DNA from: Nectonema munidae
Taxonomy: Eukaryota > Nematomorpha > Nectonematoida > Nectonematidae
Assembly: GCA_030549495.1 (NCBI GenBank)
Contig: JAUIRK010000113.1
Span: forward strand, 1-64,000
DNA length: 64,000 bases
Direction of reading: 5' to 3'
A model generated the notes under the pieces. That model was not told the DNA's origin. It did no database searches and worked only from the letters and a program-made list of their open reading frames with translations. Every line of letters starts with the position of its first letter. The first letter of the stretch is position 1. Both the position numbers and the translations under genes were made by a program. Of the stretch, positions 12,068 to 24,200 are shown piece after piece.

Positions 12068-12214
12068 CGAAACTTAAACTAAGTTAGAAAGAATAGGATT
12101 CATCACGATAATTGAATCTCGAAGGCCTACAATTCTCATGAAGGACAGAAATGTTTGAAAAATTATTGTGTTTATCGTTTTGGCACATGGAACGTAGGTA
12201 CTATGCGCGGAATA
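12068..12214 (+). mobile_element. LINE 5' fragment (APE endonuclease start)
   Basis: 147 bases nearly identical (about four differences) to 13492-13638. It encodes the endonuclease start YRFGTWNVGTMRGI and then diverges abruptly, so it is a fragment or rearranged copy of the LINE downstream. About 85 further bases look like decayed coding sequence. Confidence 0.75.
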
Positions 12215-12299
12215 GAGCTTGCAAACTTACTCAAAGTAAAGCAGTGTCTACAAAATTGTCAAAGTGTATGTAATTCTACATTCGGCCAAATGCTTGGAG

Positions 12300-13490
12300 A
12301 AGAAAAGTTTTATGTTTAAGTGATTTTACAAATCTATTTTTCATGTTTTTTAATTAATTTTAAAATATCATAAAAAAGCTAACTTTTCAAAAAAAAAGTT
12401 TAAATTTGAAATGGAGGCCGCAATAACGTATGTGACTGGACTTTTCGTTAGAGTACAGTTAGTCGGGTCTAGCGAACTTTTGGAGGAATGACTATTTCAC
12501 AAATTAAAATTGCAAGGAAAAAGTTTTTCAAAAGGCGAAAATTGAAACGTGGAGAGACGTGATACAAATTACCAATGAGATTTAAGGAGAACTTGTTACT
12601 ATGCAAGAAATACTGCTCAAAGATTGTAATTTTTTCGAGGCTCATTTTATCATGTGTTCTATCGAGTAATTAAGAATCACTTACACCCTTTAAAACGACG
12701 CTTAAATAGCAAAATTCATTGACTTTTTTATTTCTCCCCCTCCTCCTACTCTTTTCATCTATAAACCCTACTACCTTAAAATAAAACACTTAAAAATTTT
12801 AACTCTAAAAAATAACCTTAATTTTTACAATTAACACAAAGAATTTCTCATCCCTTTTTTGCTACAAATTCCACAAGGATCCAGGCAGAATATTTCTTGA
12901 CGAGCTTTCAATAAATCATTTACTTTTGACAATTTGTTTTTTTTTATACTAATTTTTATATTTTTTTAAAACTTTTTTTCATAAATGAAGCGTTTTATTT
13001 AAGGTCTTTCAAAAACTTGGCAAATAAAAACAAATCATGAGGGTAAAAAAGCGCATAGAAATATCTTTCCATCAATCATACTATTAAAATATTCCAAATG
13101 CTGTTACTCCGAGGCAGGGATTGAGGATGAGCTCTCATTCTCCTTGAAATGTCTCTAAAGACAAGCGTCTAAAAGAGCCTCTGATAGCGAATCTCTAGAT
13201 CTGTCTTCTCGTGACGGATTTGTTCCAAACTAAATGTTCAAAAGGTGAACGGCGGGTAATAGGCGCTGTGACCTATAGTTCCGGGTAGAACAAGCTCGTA
13301 AACTCTGGAAAGCAGTTGATCTAGGAGAAAATATATTCTGATTTCAAATTACCACTGCCTTGTGGGTCAATTTCTTGGAAGAATGAAGGCTAAAAGTTTC
13401 TAAACGTTTGTAAAAATTATGCTCCAGAAAAATCTCATGACATATGAAAATGAATCAAGGAGATGGCACACCCCAAAGTGTCAGACGGGT
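12300..13490. other. LINE-flanking DNA, no gene
   Basis: No protein similarity seen. The block at about 13090-13490 is richer in G and C and ends with ggcacaccccaaagtgtc directly before the LINE open region. It may be the 5' untranslated part of that LINE. Confidence 0.4.
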
Positions 13491-13491
13491 T

Positions 13492-16098
13492 CGAAACTTA
13501 AACTAAGTTAGAAAGAATAGGATTCATCACGATAATTGAATCTCGAAGGCCTACAATTCTCATGAAGGACAGAAATCTTTGAAAAATGATTGTGTTTATC
13601 GTTTTGGCACATGGAACGCAGGTACTATGCGCGGAATATCAAAGGAAGTTTGCGAAAGTCTAAAGAGAAGAAAAGTTTGTATTTGTTGTGTAAGGAAAAA
13701 GATAGAGGATTTTCGGCATAACAAAAATGGGAAATTATGTTTTTTTGGAAAGGAAACATTGATATAACAACACAGCGCGTAGGTATATTTGTGAAGACAC
13801 ATATGGTTGATAAAATAATAAGTGTAGGTGGACCTGAATGAAAGAATAATGAGCATAAGAATGGTGATGAATGGTAGAAGAATGCGAATAATATCAGTTT
13901 GAAGTTGTTCACGGTGGCTATGGAATTGGTAATAGTAATAAGGAAGGAATTAGAATGTTAGATAATATGATAGCAATGGATGCATGCGTACTCATACCTA
14001 TTTCAAGAAAAGTGACACTGATTGATAACTTATATAAATGGTAAAATAGCACAATGATTGATTTTTGGCTAACAAGAAAAGATTCAGGAAAATTAGTTAG
14101 AAATATAAAAACCATAAAGAATGAAGAAGTTGTCCAACAGCATAGACTGGTAAGAGTGGATGTAAAGATTAAGAAGCAAAAAAGTGTTAAAAACCTGATT
14201 TGATGTTTGGAGGTTGAAAAATTCATTTGAGACATAGTGGTGGAGTAAAAATACTAAGGAAATAATTAAAGAGAAGAGGTATTATATTAGTATTAATGGA
14301 AGAAGGAAAAACAATGATAAAAGAAAAGGTTTATTTGGGAAAAACAAAGAAGCCAGGAAACATGATAGAAATGAGAAAGCAAGAAAATGCGAAGATCTTA
14401 TAAGAGAGGGGAAGTTAGAAAGATGAAAAAAATGCTAAACAGATGCCCTTATGGGCTAAAAATGAAGCTGGTTCAGTAGCAAAGAACCCAGATGGGGTGA
14501 TCAAAATATGGAAAACGTATTTATAAAAAATTTTGAATGTTGAAAGTCAATGTAATTTTAATGATGAAGATTTTATGGTAGAAGGACCTATGGAGAGTTT
14601 TCAGATAGAAGAAATTAGAAATGCAATTGGACGAACTAAAATTGGAAAGGCAGGCAGCTGGGTCCAGTGAAATGACTACAGATATGATACGAGCTTCATA
14701 GGAAATAGGAGCGATAGATATCAAATTAGTATGTGATGAGTGTATAAAGCATGAAGAGCCACCTGCGGAATGGTTTTATAGCGAAGTGACAGCTATATAT
14801 AAAGGAAAAGGGAATGCTTTGGAATGTAGTTCTTTTAGAGCAATAAAACTTTTGAAACATGGCTAAAAATTATACGATTAGACAGTATGCAATTTGACTT
14901 TAGACAAGGTGTAAGTACTATTGATCCAATATTTATCATTAGACAAGTCGAGGAAAGATTCAAAGAAAAAAAAATGAATTATGGTGCGCCTTTATTGATC
15001 TAGAAAAGGCATATGATAGAGTACCGAGGAAAATCGTAAGGTGGACGCTTAGGAAGGCAGGAGTAGAAGAATGGTTGTTAAAATTGGTGACGGAGACATA
15101 TAGAGATACTAAGACAAGGATAAAAACTAAATATGGATATAGTGATTGGTTTGAGATAAAGACATGGCTACATCAAGGATCGGTACTGAGCCCATTATTG
15201 TTTATCGTTGTGCTAAAAGAGAAGTAAAAATATTAGAAGTGGCTTGCTATATGAAATTTTATACGCCGATGATTTAATGATTATTCCCGGAAAATCAGAA
15301 GAAGAGTTGAAAATTAGATTTAAGGCTTTTTTGGAAATGTTGGAGATAAAGTAAAACAAAAGTAATGATTTCAGGAAAAAGTTATGTTTATGAAGATAAA
15401 ATTTGTGGAAATGGCAATGCGATGAGTGCGGTATGGGAGTTGCTTCAAATTCAATATATTGTAAAGGATGTAACAAATGGGTTCACAGAAGATGTAGTAG
15501 TATTCCTAGAAAATAGCTTCAGCAAATAGGGTTTCAAATGCAGAAGTTGTATTCAGAAATTATGTGAGGAAAGGAAAAACATTCTTGAAATCGAAAATAA
15601 CAATTTTGAAATTGTGAAAAATTTTGTCTACCTTGGAGATACTGTTCAAGAGGATGCAGCTTGTGAAACAAGTGTAAGTAGAAGAATAAGAAGCGCTTGG
15701 ATCAATTTCAATAAGCTGTGTGGAATCTTGAAAGCAAATGATATACCAGAAATGTTTAAAGAAAGAATTTATAAAGCATGTGTTAGGCGGGTATTGGCAT
15801 GCAAGTGAAACATGGGGTTTAAACAAATTTAATGAAAACAGACTAGTACATTGTGAGAATAGAATGCTTAGAGCTATTATAGTGAAATAAGAAGAAGATT
15901 AGATGTTCAAAACTTGGAAATGGTTATTTGTAGGAATCGACAAAAGGGGAAGAGTCACTTGGAAATGAAGAAGAATGGGTAAAGAAGGTGATGTACCTTG
16001 AAGTTGAAGGAAAAAGTAAACGTGGGAGCCCAAGCATCACATGGAATTATGTGGCTGAAAGAGATTTGAAGAAGTACAAGATTAATATTGAAAAATAA
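13492..16098 (+). mobile_element. Decayed APE-type non-LTR retrotransposon (LINE)
   Basis: In order: AP-endonuclease start (VYRFGTWNAGTMRGISKEVC, ICCVRKK), reverse transcriptase (DFRQGVSTIDPIFIIRQVEE; DLEKAYDRVPRKIVRWTLRK; WLHQGSVLSPLLFIVV; catalytic box LYADDLMI near 15255), a post-RT Cys/His motif (CGMGVASNSIYCKGCNKW), then FVYLGDTVQEDA and the C-terminal KRGSPSITWNYVAERDLKK ending near 16098. Many stops and frame changes interrupt it, so it is dead. The gene order and Cys motif match a family widespread in aquatic invertebrates. The exact clade is unresolved; RTE- or CR1-related is possible. Confidence 0.85.
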
Positions 16099-16439
16099 AA
16101 TACGATGAAAAATCAACCTATATTTCATATGTCAAAAGGAAGGTGTGCGCTTATGGAAGGAAAAATCACCTTTGAAGAAGAAATGGGAAGAAGAATTCTA
16201 ATATTAAAAAGAAAAAAACTTAACACAAAAATCCTTGATGTAATCGCTTTTCTATTTTACAATGAGATTTCTACAAATACAGTCAAAAGCTTTCTTCAAG
16301 TCTATTAAAGTAAAATAGCGATTATGGTTGTTTCTTCTTCCTTTCTCGAACAGCTCTTTAGCAATAAAAATGAAAATTTTATTATATTATGAAAAGAATG
16401 TGAAGATTTACCTGACAGGAAACGAAGATTATTTTACTT

Positions 16440-17375
16440 CTTTTCAATAATTCTTTTGGTAAAGGGAATGTGAAAGAGTATGAAACGTAAAAATTTATTT
16501 AAAATTGAAATCAAAAAATAAAGTCAAAAATTGAATCAACAAATTAGGAAGATGGAGAGATTGATGGTTGTGTTTAGGTAAATGTTATAAAAAGTTTTGC
16601 AAGCCAACCCAGACTAGTTTACAACAGGTTAGATCCATCGACTTGAATAACATCATTGCAAAACATATGCATCCCAATTCATCTGGTGTGTCGATAGAAA
16701 ATAATTGTAAGGTCTGTGCGATATTACAAGATACATGCAAAAATTCATGCATAAGAAGACCAAGATCGCTTGATAGGAAGGATTCAGAGCATGCTAAATA
16801 AATAATCAAATGATCTATATAAAAATTGAAGACGGCATCCGATCAACATTTTTGTGGAATGAGGTGAAGAGGAAAGAGTAGGGAGGAAAGATCTAGGAAT
16901 AGATAAATTTGAAAATAGAGTTAACAAAGAAATAACAACAAAAACACACAAAGTAAAATCATCTATAGAAATAAGCAAAAAGAGTAAAATTCGAGTTAAT
17001 TTAATTTCCAAAAATTTCAAGCCTAGATTCCTTGAAGAAATAATATAATCATATATGCAAGTTTTAAATATATATATTTTGGAAGAGTTGAAACTCGTAT
17101 TTCAAAAGCCATGGTAAATTTAAATTTCAGCAATTTCATATCGCAAGGAATTTTGTAGAACTGATAAAGAGATTTTGATTGATTATTATTTATAACTTAT
17201 GTTACATACAAACTTTTAAAAGAAATAGTAATGTAAGGATGTAGTAAATACCACCCACAAATAATTATAACGATTTATTTTTTAACTATAACTTTTTTTT
17301 TACATTTTATATTTGCAAAATTTAACTTATTATTATTATTTTCAGTTTTTTCAAATACATAAAAAAATTTACGTA
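16440..17375. repeat. Dispersed repeat C, copy 2
   Basis: Partner of 11280-11725 with the same end blocks. Extra sequence between them includes the unassigned plus-strand frame at 16620-16801 (RSIDLNNIIAKHMHPNSS..., several Cys). Origin unknown. Confidence 0.35.
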
Positions 17376-17962
17376 AGAATGCTTTTACAAAAATATTTTT
17401 TTCGTTTTTTAATTAATTTTACTATTAAAAAATGTTGTTATACTTTTTATGTATACACAGACACACACAAAAATCTGAAATTTATAAAAATGAGAAAAAA
17501 TAGATTTGTACAATTATTTACACACAAAATTTTTATATAATTAAAAAACTTAAAATAGTAATAAAAAGCTACAAAATAAAAAAATAATATAACAAGGCTG
17601 AATTTTAAAAAAAATAATTTGAACTAATAATGAATTATTTCCTGAGTTATCAAGTAGAAAATTATGATGAAAAATCGTAAAATTTCTTTGTCAATCAATT
17701 TGTCTGTCGATAAATTATGAAGATTTCAATTTGGAGGAAAAAAGAGAAGCTGAGAAATTTTACACTTATTCAAACAGATGCCTAAATAACACATGAGAAA
17801 GCTTAGTGTTGTAGTTATGAGCTATTATTTTTAGGAACATACCTAATATGTGTGGATAATTCGCACCGTAATTTTGGAAACACGGAGTTAAATAAAATAG
17901 ATATAAATAGGAGGGATAAAAATGAAAAATACTTTTCAAGTTTTAACTTTTGTTCACACACA

Positions 17963-17968
17963 TTTATT
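17963..17968 (-). terminator. poly(A) signal of the PLXDC gene
   Basis: AATAAA on the minus strand, about 170 bases past the stop codon at 18137-18139. Confidence 0.4.
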
Positions 17969-18136
17969 TCTATTTCAACTTTTTTTTACTTTAAAAAAAT
18001 CCTAATGCGACTTTGACTCCAAAATTTTGTTTAATGGAGAGTTTGGCTCATTACCGTCTAGAAGCTCACCACACTACATGGGCTTTGAAATCCGCTACCA
18101 AGTGCATTAAAATTTTGAAAATACTTGTTCCAAAAA

Positions 18137-18217
18137 CTAAAATGATTCGTTCAATGTTTCTGAGGCATAGATGGGATAATCTGGATTCCAGCGTTTTTTC
18201 CATTGATTCGGTCTATT
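18137..18217 (-). CDS. PLXDC: PLXDC exon 9 (C-terminus)
   Basis: The exon follows tttaatag and encodes NRPNQWKKRWNPDYPIYASE, then TLNESF and TAG. It matches the vertebrate tail RRPSRWPAMKF...HPAYAEVEP, but stops about 12 residues sooner and lacks the final Cys. Confidence 0.88.
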   Translation of the reverse strand, partial: NRPNQWKKRWNPDYPIYASETLNESF

Positions 18218-21200
18218 CTATTAAAACAAAAAAAGCACAAATATAGTCATTTTCTTGCTTTAAGGAAAAGTGAACATAAACAGTTATGAGGATATTGATT
18301 GATAGATTTTTTTATTAAATGTACACATGTCGAATCCGGCAAATAAACTACTCTTGTTGATTCATTTATCTTTTGATTCCTTAAAATGGATAGCGTGACT
18401 CTGAGCTTTGAAATCTAAAACGTTTCAATGTTTGCTTTAAATTTTGCCTAATTTTATACATTACACATAATCATCTCTGGTAAACTCAAATATTGTTTAA
18501 TGAAGAATGCAGAATGAGTCAACTAATTTTGAATATTCAAAATTGAAAATAAAGAATGGGAATCCACTTCGTAATTGGAATCGCTCAATCACTAGTGAAA
18601 AAAAATCCCAAATACAATAAAATATGTGAACAGTGCATATGACATTGAAAAAATTAATCACCAATTGATATTGCGTTTCAAACTTAAAATTGGTATATTT
18701 AGGGTCGACAAAAGATTTCTGGTAGGAAATCTAACGCTAAATTTTCTGAGAGATTTAGAATAGAGAGGAATCACGTTGAGAAAAACTGTTTTCAAAAAAA
18801 GTTAATAGCTGTCAATTAAAGAAAAAAAAAAAAAAATGATTGATAAGAAGTACTCACAAGATTTGCAAGAGTATACGCACATGCATGAATCAATGGAATT
18901 AGTTTTGAACTGAAGAAAGAAAATAAGTTACTTGGATGAAGAATCTTCCGGAATTGGTGTTAGGATTTCGATAGGCATACAAAGCCCAAATGAGAAAGAG
19001 GAGAAGAGCAATGCCTCCCAAAACAAGGAAAAGAATGCCAAATGTGCGCAGAGCATAGTGCATGAATGAAATCCCTCTTTTCGACTGAACTAGAAGAAAG
19101 AGTTTCATGAATACAAGATTTGTTTGTGTCGTGTGTTTGAATATATTTCTTATTTGAAGTTTGATTTATGGAGCTTAGGACATTTGTATCTGAGGATGAT
19201 TACCCTCTACTACTTACCTTTAGGTGATAGTATTTCTGATTGCTATTTAAGTTTGTTCATATTTACATACACTATATTTCACCCTTTGAAAAGACATGCC
19301 CACTTTTGAAGATTTGAAAATCATCCCATTATTTTTAAGGTGCCTAATTCTACAGTGAAATATATTTCGGCTCAGAAGATTTACTAATTTGTCTTGGTTA
19401 CTTTCGGTCTTTTTTATACAGGTTTACCTTTTTGTAATATCAATAAAGGTATTTTTTCTTGCATACCAGGTATCCGAATAGTTATCCTTGTATTTTTCAA
19501 CAGTCCAAGGTTTTTTGTCCAATTTAATAAGTTCTGAACATTTTAGGTCAAATATATAAATGCAAAACTTTCTGCTATCAGTCGAGGTTTTTATATATTG
19601 TCGAGGAATTTAAGTCAGTGAATCTTGACAAGCACAGTCATGCAATTTTATTTAAGAACTTGACGTTAGGAAGCCTGTTCAAACATTTTAATTCACATCT
19701 AAGATATTTTAATATTTAATTGGCTAATTATTATTAGTTAGTGAGTTAGATCGTAAATAATATTTATTTAATTGATAATTTATTCAGTTAAAGAAGTTAA
19801 TTAATTTATTAGTTAGTTAAACTGCTAGTAAAACTAGCTAAAATCGATACATCAATGTACAACTGCTAAATATGTGCCGATATACTAAGTGGACAGCCGG
19901 AAATTAACCAATATTCCAGGAAACTATTTAATGCTACAATCTGGCATCGAAAAAAAGAGCACAGGGTCAAGCTAAACGCTTCTCACACTAAGCTGTATAC
20001 CGACATTGTGACGCTTTGAATACACGAATACATAAAAAAAAAAGTGGGATAGCGATTATAAATGAACCAATTGGAAAGAATGCTCTAGGAGACAGTGACG
20101 TAATCAGGACAGAGTCTGTAGTGAAGTGTGCCCCCCCCCCCCCCCCAATATATTTGGATTTTCTTAAAATTAAAATCTAATATACATTAAATCAGCAATG
20201 ATGAGGTGGTGAATTTTTTTTACCAAAATTTTATGACTTTTAAGTTTCCGAGAAATAGGAGGGAGACGATTCGTTAAGTTTTAAAATTACGATACGATAG
20301 ATTTTTTTTTAATTACGGTTTCGATATACCGTACGAAAAATACTAAATAGGATAAACATCGAAATTTAGTTCGCTAAATGATAAAAAATTCAAACTAAAA
20401 AATGATATAGTTGAAAACATCTTTGAACTATTCATCCTATTTTATTGTTATTTGGCATTAAATTTTAATGTTTTTTTAAATTTCGTTTTAAACAAACAAT
20501 ATTGTTTCAGAATAAGTTATTTCTCGCAATTTGAAAAAAAATTGTCAAAATGCTCTTAGTGTATAAATAATTTTTACAACTTTGTAGTTGTTCATAGACT
20601 CTTTAAAAGAATCTCACCAAGAGGTATGAATAACTTTAGGAAAAACTGTTCCAAAAGAGGAATAACAAAATTTGAAAGCTCTTTCTAATTCTTGAGATAC
20701 CAAATGAAAATACAACGCCTACAAGGGTTTATTGATAAAATGTTGGATATGAAAAAGAATTTTACTTAAAGTTCCTATATCTGAATTTTCAGTGTTGTTC
20801 TTCATAAAGTTTATTGTTGAGCAGTTTGCATTTCTCTAAAATTTAGAAAAAGATTAGAAAACAATCGATGCTTTGAGCATTGAACGATAAAATAATGCTG
20901 ATACGGATAAATAACAAGAAGATCTGAGCCAAATGTATCTGTTTCTATCAATTCCTGAGGAACACTTGGAAAGCGCTTGACACCACATACAACTGAAGGA
21001 AATGTTTGCATTGAGGCATTCATCACAAGAGTGGAATTGATTGCAAGCTAAAAATATTTTAAAATAAAAATTTTAACTGCTCAAAAAAAAACTTAAAATT
21101 ATACATAAACGAAACGTCAGCTTTTAAATTTGGGTAAAAGAATATTTTGAAATTTAAATAAATTTATTGATACAAACACGTTAGCATGCCTTTCTTTAGG

Positions 21201-24200
21201 GACAAAAATAAGTAGGATGGCAATTCAATACATATCACAAGAATTAATATTGCTTAGGTTACATTTCATCAGTTGTTATTTAATCACACGACAGTTAAAT
21301 CAATCAAAACTTCATCCCCAATACATTTCATCACTCAACTTTTCATCATCATCATCATCAAATTTGAGCATCACGACTTTGAAAATGTATTATTATGTGA
21401 CCATCATTATTGCGATCAATGAAAAAATTCTGAACTTTTTTAAGTCATTATTGGCTTTTTAAATTAAAATCTTCTCAATTAAAAAGTTAGTTTAAAAAAT
21501 TAAATCATAGAAAAATATATCACTTGTTTATACAAAATTTAAAAAAAATCTTGAAAAAAAGTTTGAAATCTTGAGTAAAAAGTTGAACCGCCATTTTAAA
21601 GGAAGGAGTGGCAAAAAAACAATAATAATTAATTTAATCGTAAGAAAAAAGATTGTATATTTTTAGCTGAAAATTTTTAGGAGTAGACAGTAGTTGGTTG
21701 GAGATTAGAAGAATGACACTCCATGATGAGGGCAGATATGGTCGATAACAGATTAAAAAGCGGTCTGAAAATAGAGTTGAGATATGTAATGTAAATTCAA
21801 TAATATATACTAGCCAACTATTGTAAAGAATTAGCTGATAAAAATTGCACGATGTCTTCCAGTAAATTCTGCTGTTATTCAGCAGGATAACTATGTGCAG
21901 GATTCCAAAGCAAAATCGGATGCATTACGGGAGAAGATCATCTCAGAGTAAAGAAAAAAATTCCTCTTACTTGGCAGAGGTTTCATCACGATGGCAACTC
22001 CACTCCTAATTTCTTCTTTGCGAACGTTAACGCGGTGATACTCGTAGATGGTACGATGAACAAAATCTAGACAAAAACACTTAATTCAGACAAGCGAAGA
22101 AAAAGAAGTGGGTAAATAGATTGATTTGATCAATTTCAAAGGAGCATAGGATGCTCTTTCAATGTAGAGATCAATGTGAAAAACCTGGGAATGAACGCCA
22201 TATGAACTTAGAGACGATAAATAAAATAAGAAAAAACAAAAGTGGAGAAAGAAGAGAATAATTGACCAGGCTAGAGATCCCCAAACCTAATCAAAACACG
22301 CAGGATTAAACCTTTGGATTACGGACATATGGCATTTTTTCGAGGTGTATTTTAAAGTAATAAACTGGAAAATTTTCAACTATCGAATTTTATTAAAATA
22401 AAATATGAAAAGGTATTTCATCATTTACTTCATCCAAATCATTTCAATTTTTAGAAAATTTAAGATGCAGTAAATTGCCATGTGTGCGCATACAACGCTA
22501 TAACAATTTTTCCATGGACCGAAGGGAGTAAAGAGATAAAATACTTGCGTAATCCGTTTCCATCATGAATGCATCTGCAAGCCCACACTTGAAGCGAAAG
22601 ATGCTGCTCTCAAGGGAAAGCAGATTTTGCAATGGGATCTAATAAGAAGAGATCAGTGTAGAAAAATGGGATTATTTTTAAAAATCATATGTTTTATCTG
22701 TAGAGGAATTCATTAAAAAACAAATATCGACAATTAATAAGATATATTAAAATTGGAGAAAAGTTGTTTTACAAAAATACAGAGTGACAGCTTATGAGAT
22801 AGACCGCTATAAATAGGCAAGGCTATTATCGAGTTAAGCCATGAATCATAGGTGAAATAAGTTTGGATAAAACAGATTTTATAATACAACATGACAAAAA
22901 AAAACTATAATTTTCAAATTTAAGTATAAACGCTTCCGAAAGTAACCGATAAGGAAATAAACTTGTCTATCATCATTATTATTGATTTAATTAATCAGCA
23001 ATTAAACAACTTTAAAAGGAAGTTATCAACATGAAATAAATATTTCTTATAGAGAGTCCATTCCAGGGATTCCTAGTCAGTTACAGTGGGGTAACTTAAA
23101 CTTAAAAACAAAATAGAGATTAATATGCAATGATTGTACCAAATAATGATAGAAAAAAACATGTAAAAAAACATGAAACAAACAAATCGTTTTGATTAGA
23201 GTTATTACGACCGATACGAAAAAAAGTAAAGTTGAAAATGCAAAATTTCTTTTCGAACCGTAAAGTAGGTCATCACTGGGGATATCCAAAAATAAATATT
23301 TTTTTCAGAAACACCGTTCCCTCAGGACTAAAAAAGCGATTGAGGTGAACTTTCTAATTCAAATGATTTGATTTGCTTTCCAAAGACGGAAATTTAATGG
23401 TACAGGGAACGTTTATATCTTCATTGTATTTGAGAAAGTTTTTGCGTTGAAATTTTGCTAAGAAGACAGTCTTCGTATTAGTGTTTGGTTTAATAAATTG
23501 AAAAATGTAAGCATTTACTTTTAGACATATGGTTTGATTGATTGTTGAGCCAAGTCATTTGTAAAACAGATGGATATTTTTAGAAAAAAGTATTTTACAA
23601 GTTATTGAGCTATCAGCGTATGCGGCAAAAGTGTTGAATTGTAAATTATTCACTTCATTTTTGACATCTCCTGCAGTTTTACGTATTTTTTATGTAAATA
23701 ATTTTTTATAAGATTTATTTATTTATGATAACCTTAGGATTTAAAATTGAATTGAAATAGAACAACAATTTTTTTTGCGAATCATCAGAAAACACTACAT
23801 TTGGCGCGTAGCCTATACAGGATCTAGTTAGTTAGTCATTACGTTTGTTATTACAAGTATTATGTATAAAGTTATGGCAAAATGTCCGCCAATGAATTGT
23901 TTTCGGGAAAATTGACCAAGAAACGGATATACGGAAAATAATGACGTTAAATTGATTTTACGAAAAGCAGACATCATCCCAGATTTAATAAGAATTTTTG
24001 TAAATATGGTAAAAGTAACGACACGATGTGGTGTTTCCATCTAAAAAAAGGCTAATCCACTTGGATCGATGCTCTCGAACTATGAGCAAGGAAGAATTGA
24101 TGCTGAATCGAAGCGGGGTATATAGCTAAGCTTACTCAAGACACAATATGATATGGCAATGATCATAATAATAATAATAATAAGGGCGTGGATAGGAGTC

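Noticed and set aside
16585-16809. Minus-strand 74-residue frame
   Set aside because: Overlaps a plus-strand frame in the same block, and neither has recognisable motifs; not called as a gene.
20811-21026. Minus-strand frame MMNASMQTFPSVVCG
   Set aside because: Wrong register of the PLXDC PSI exon; the adjacent frame gives the conserved Cys pattern.
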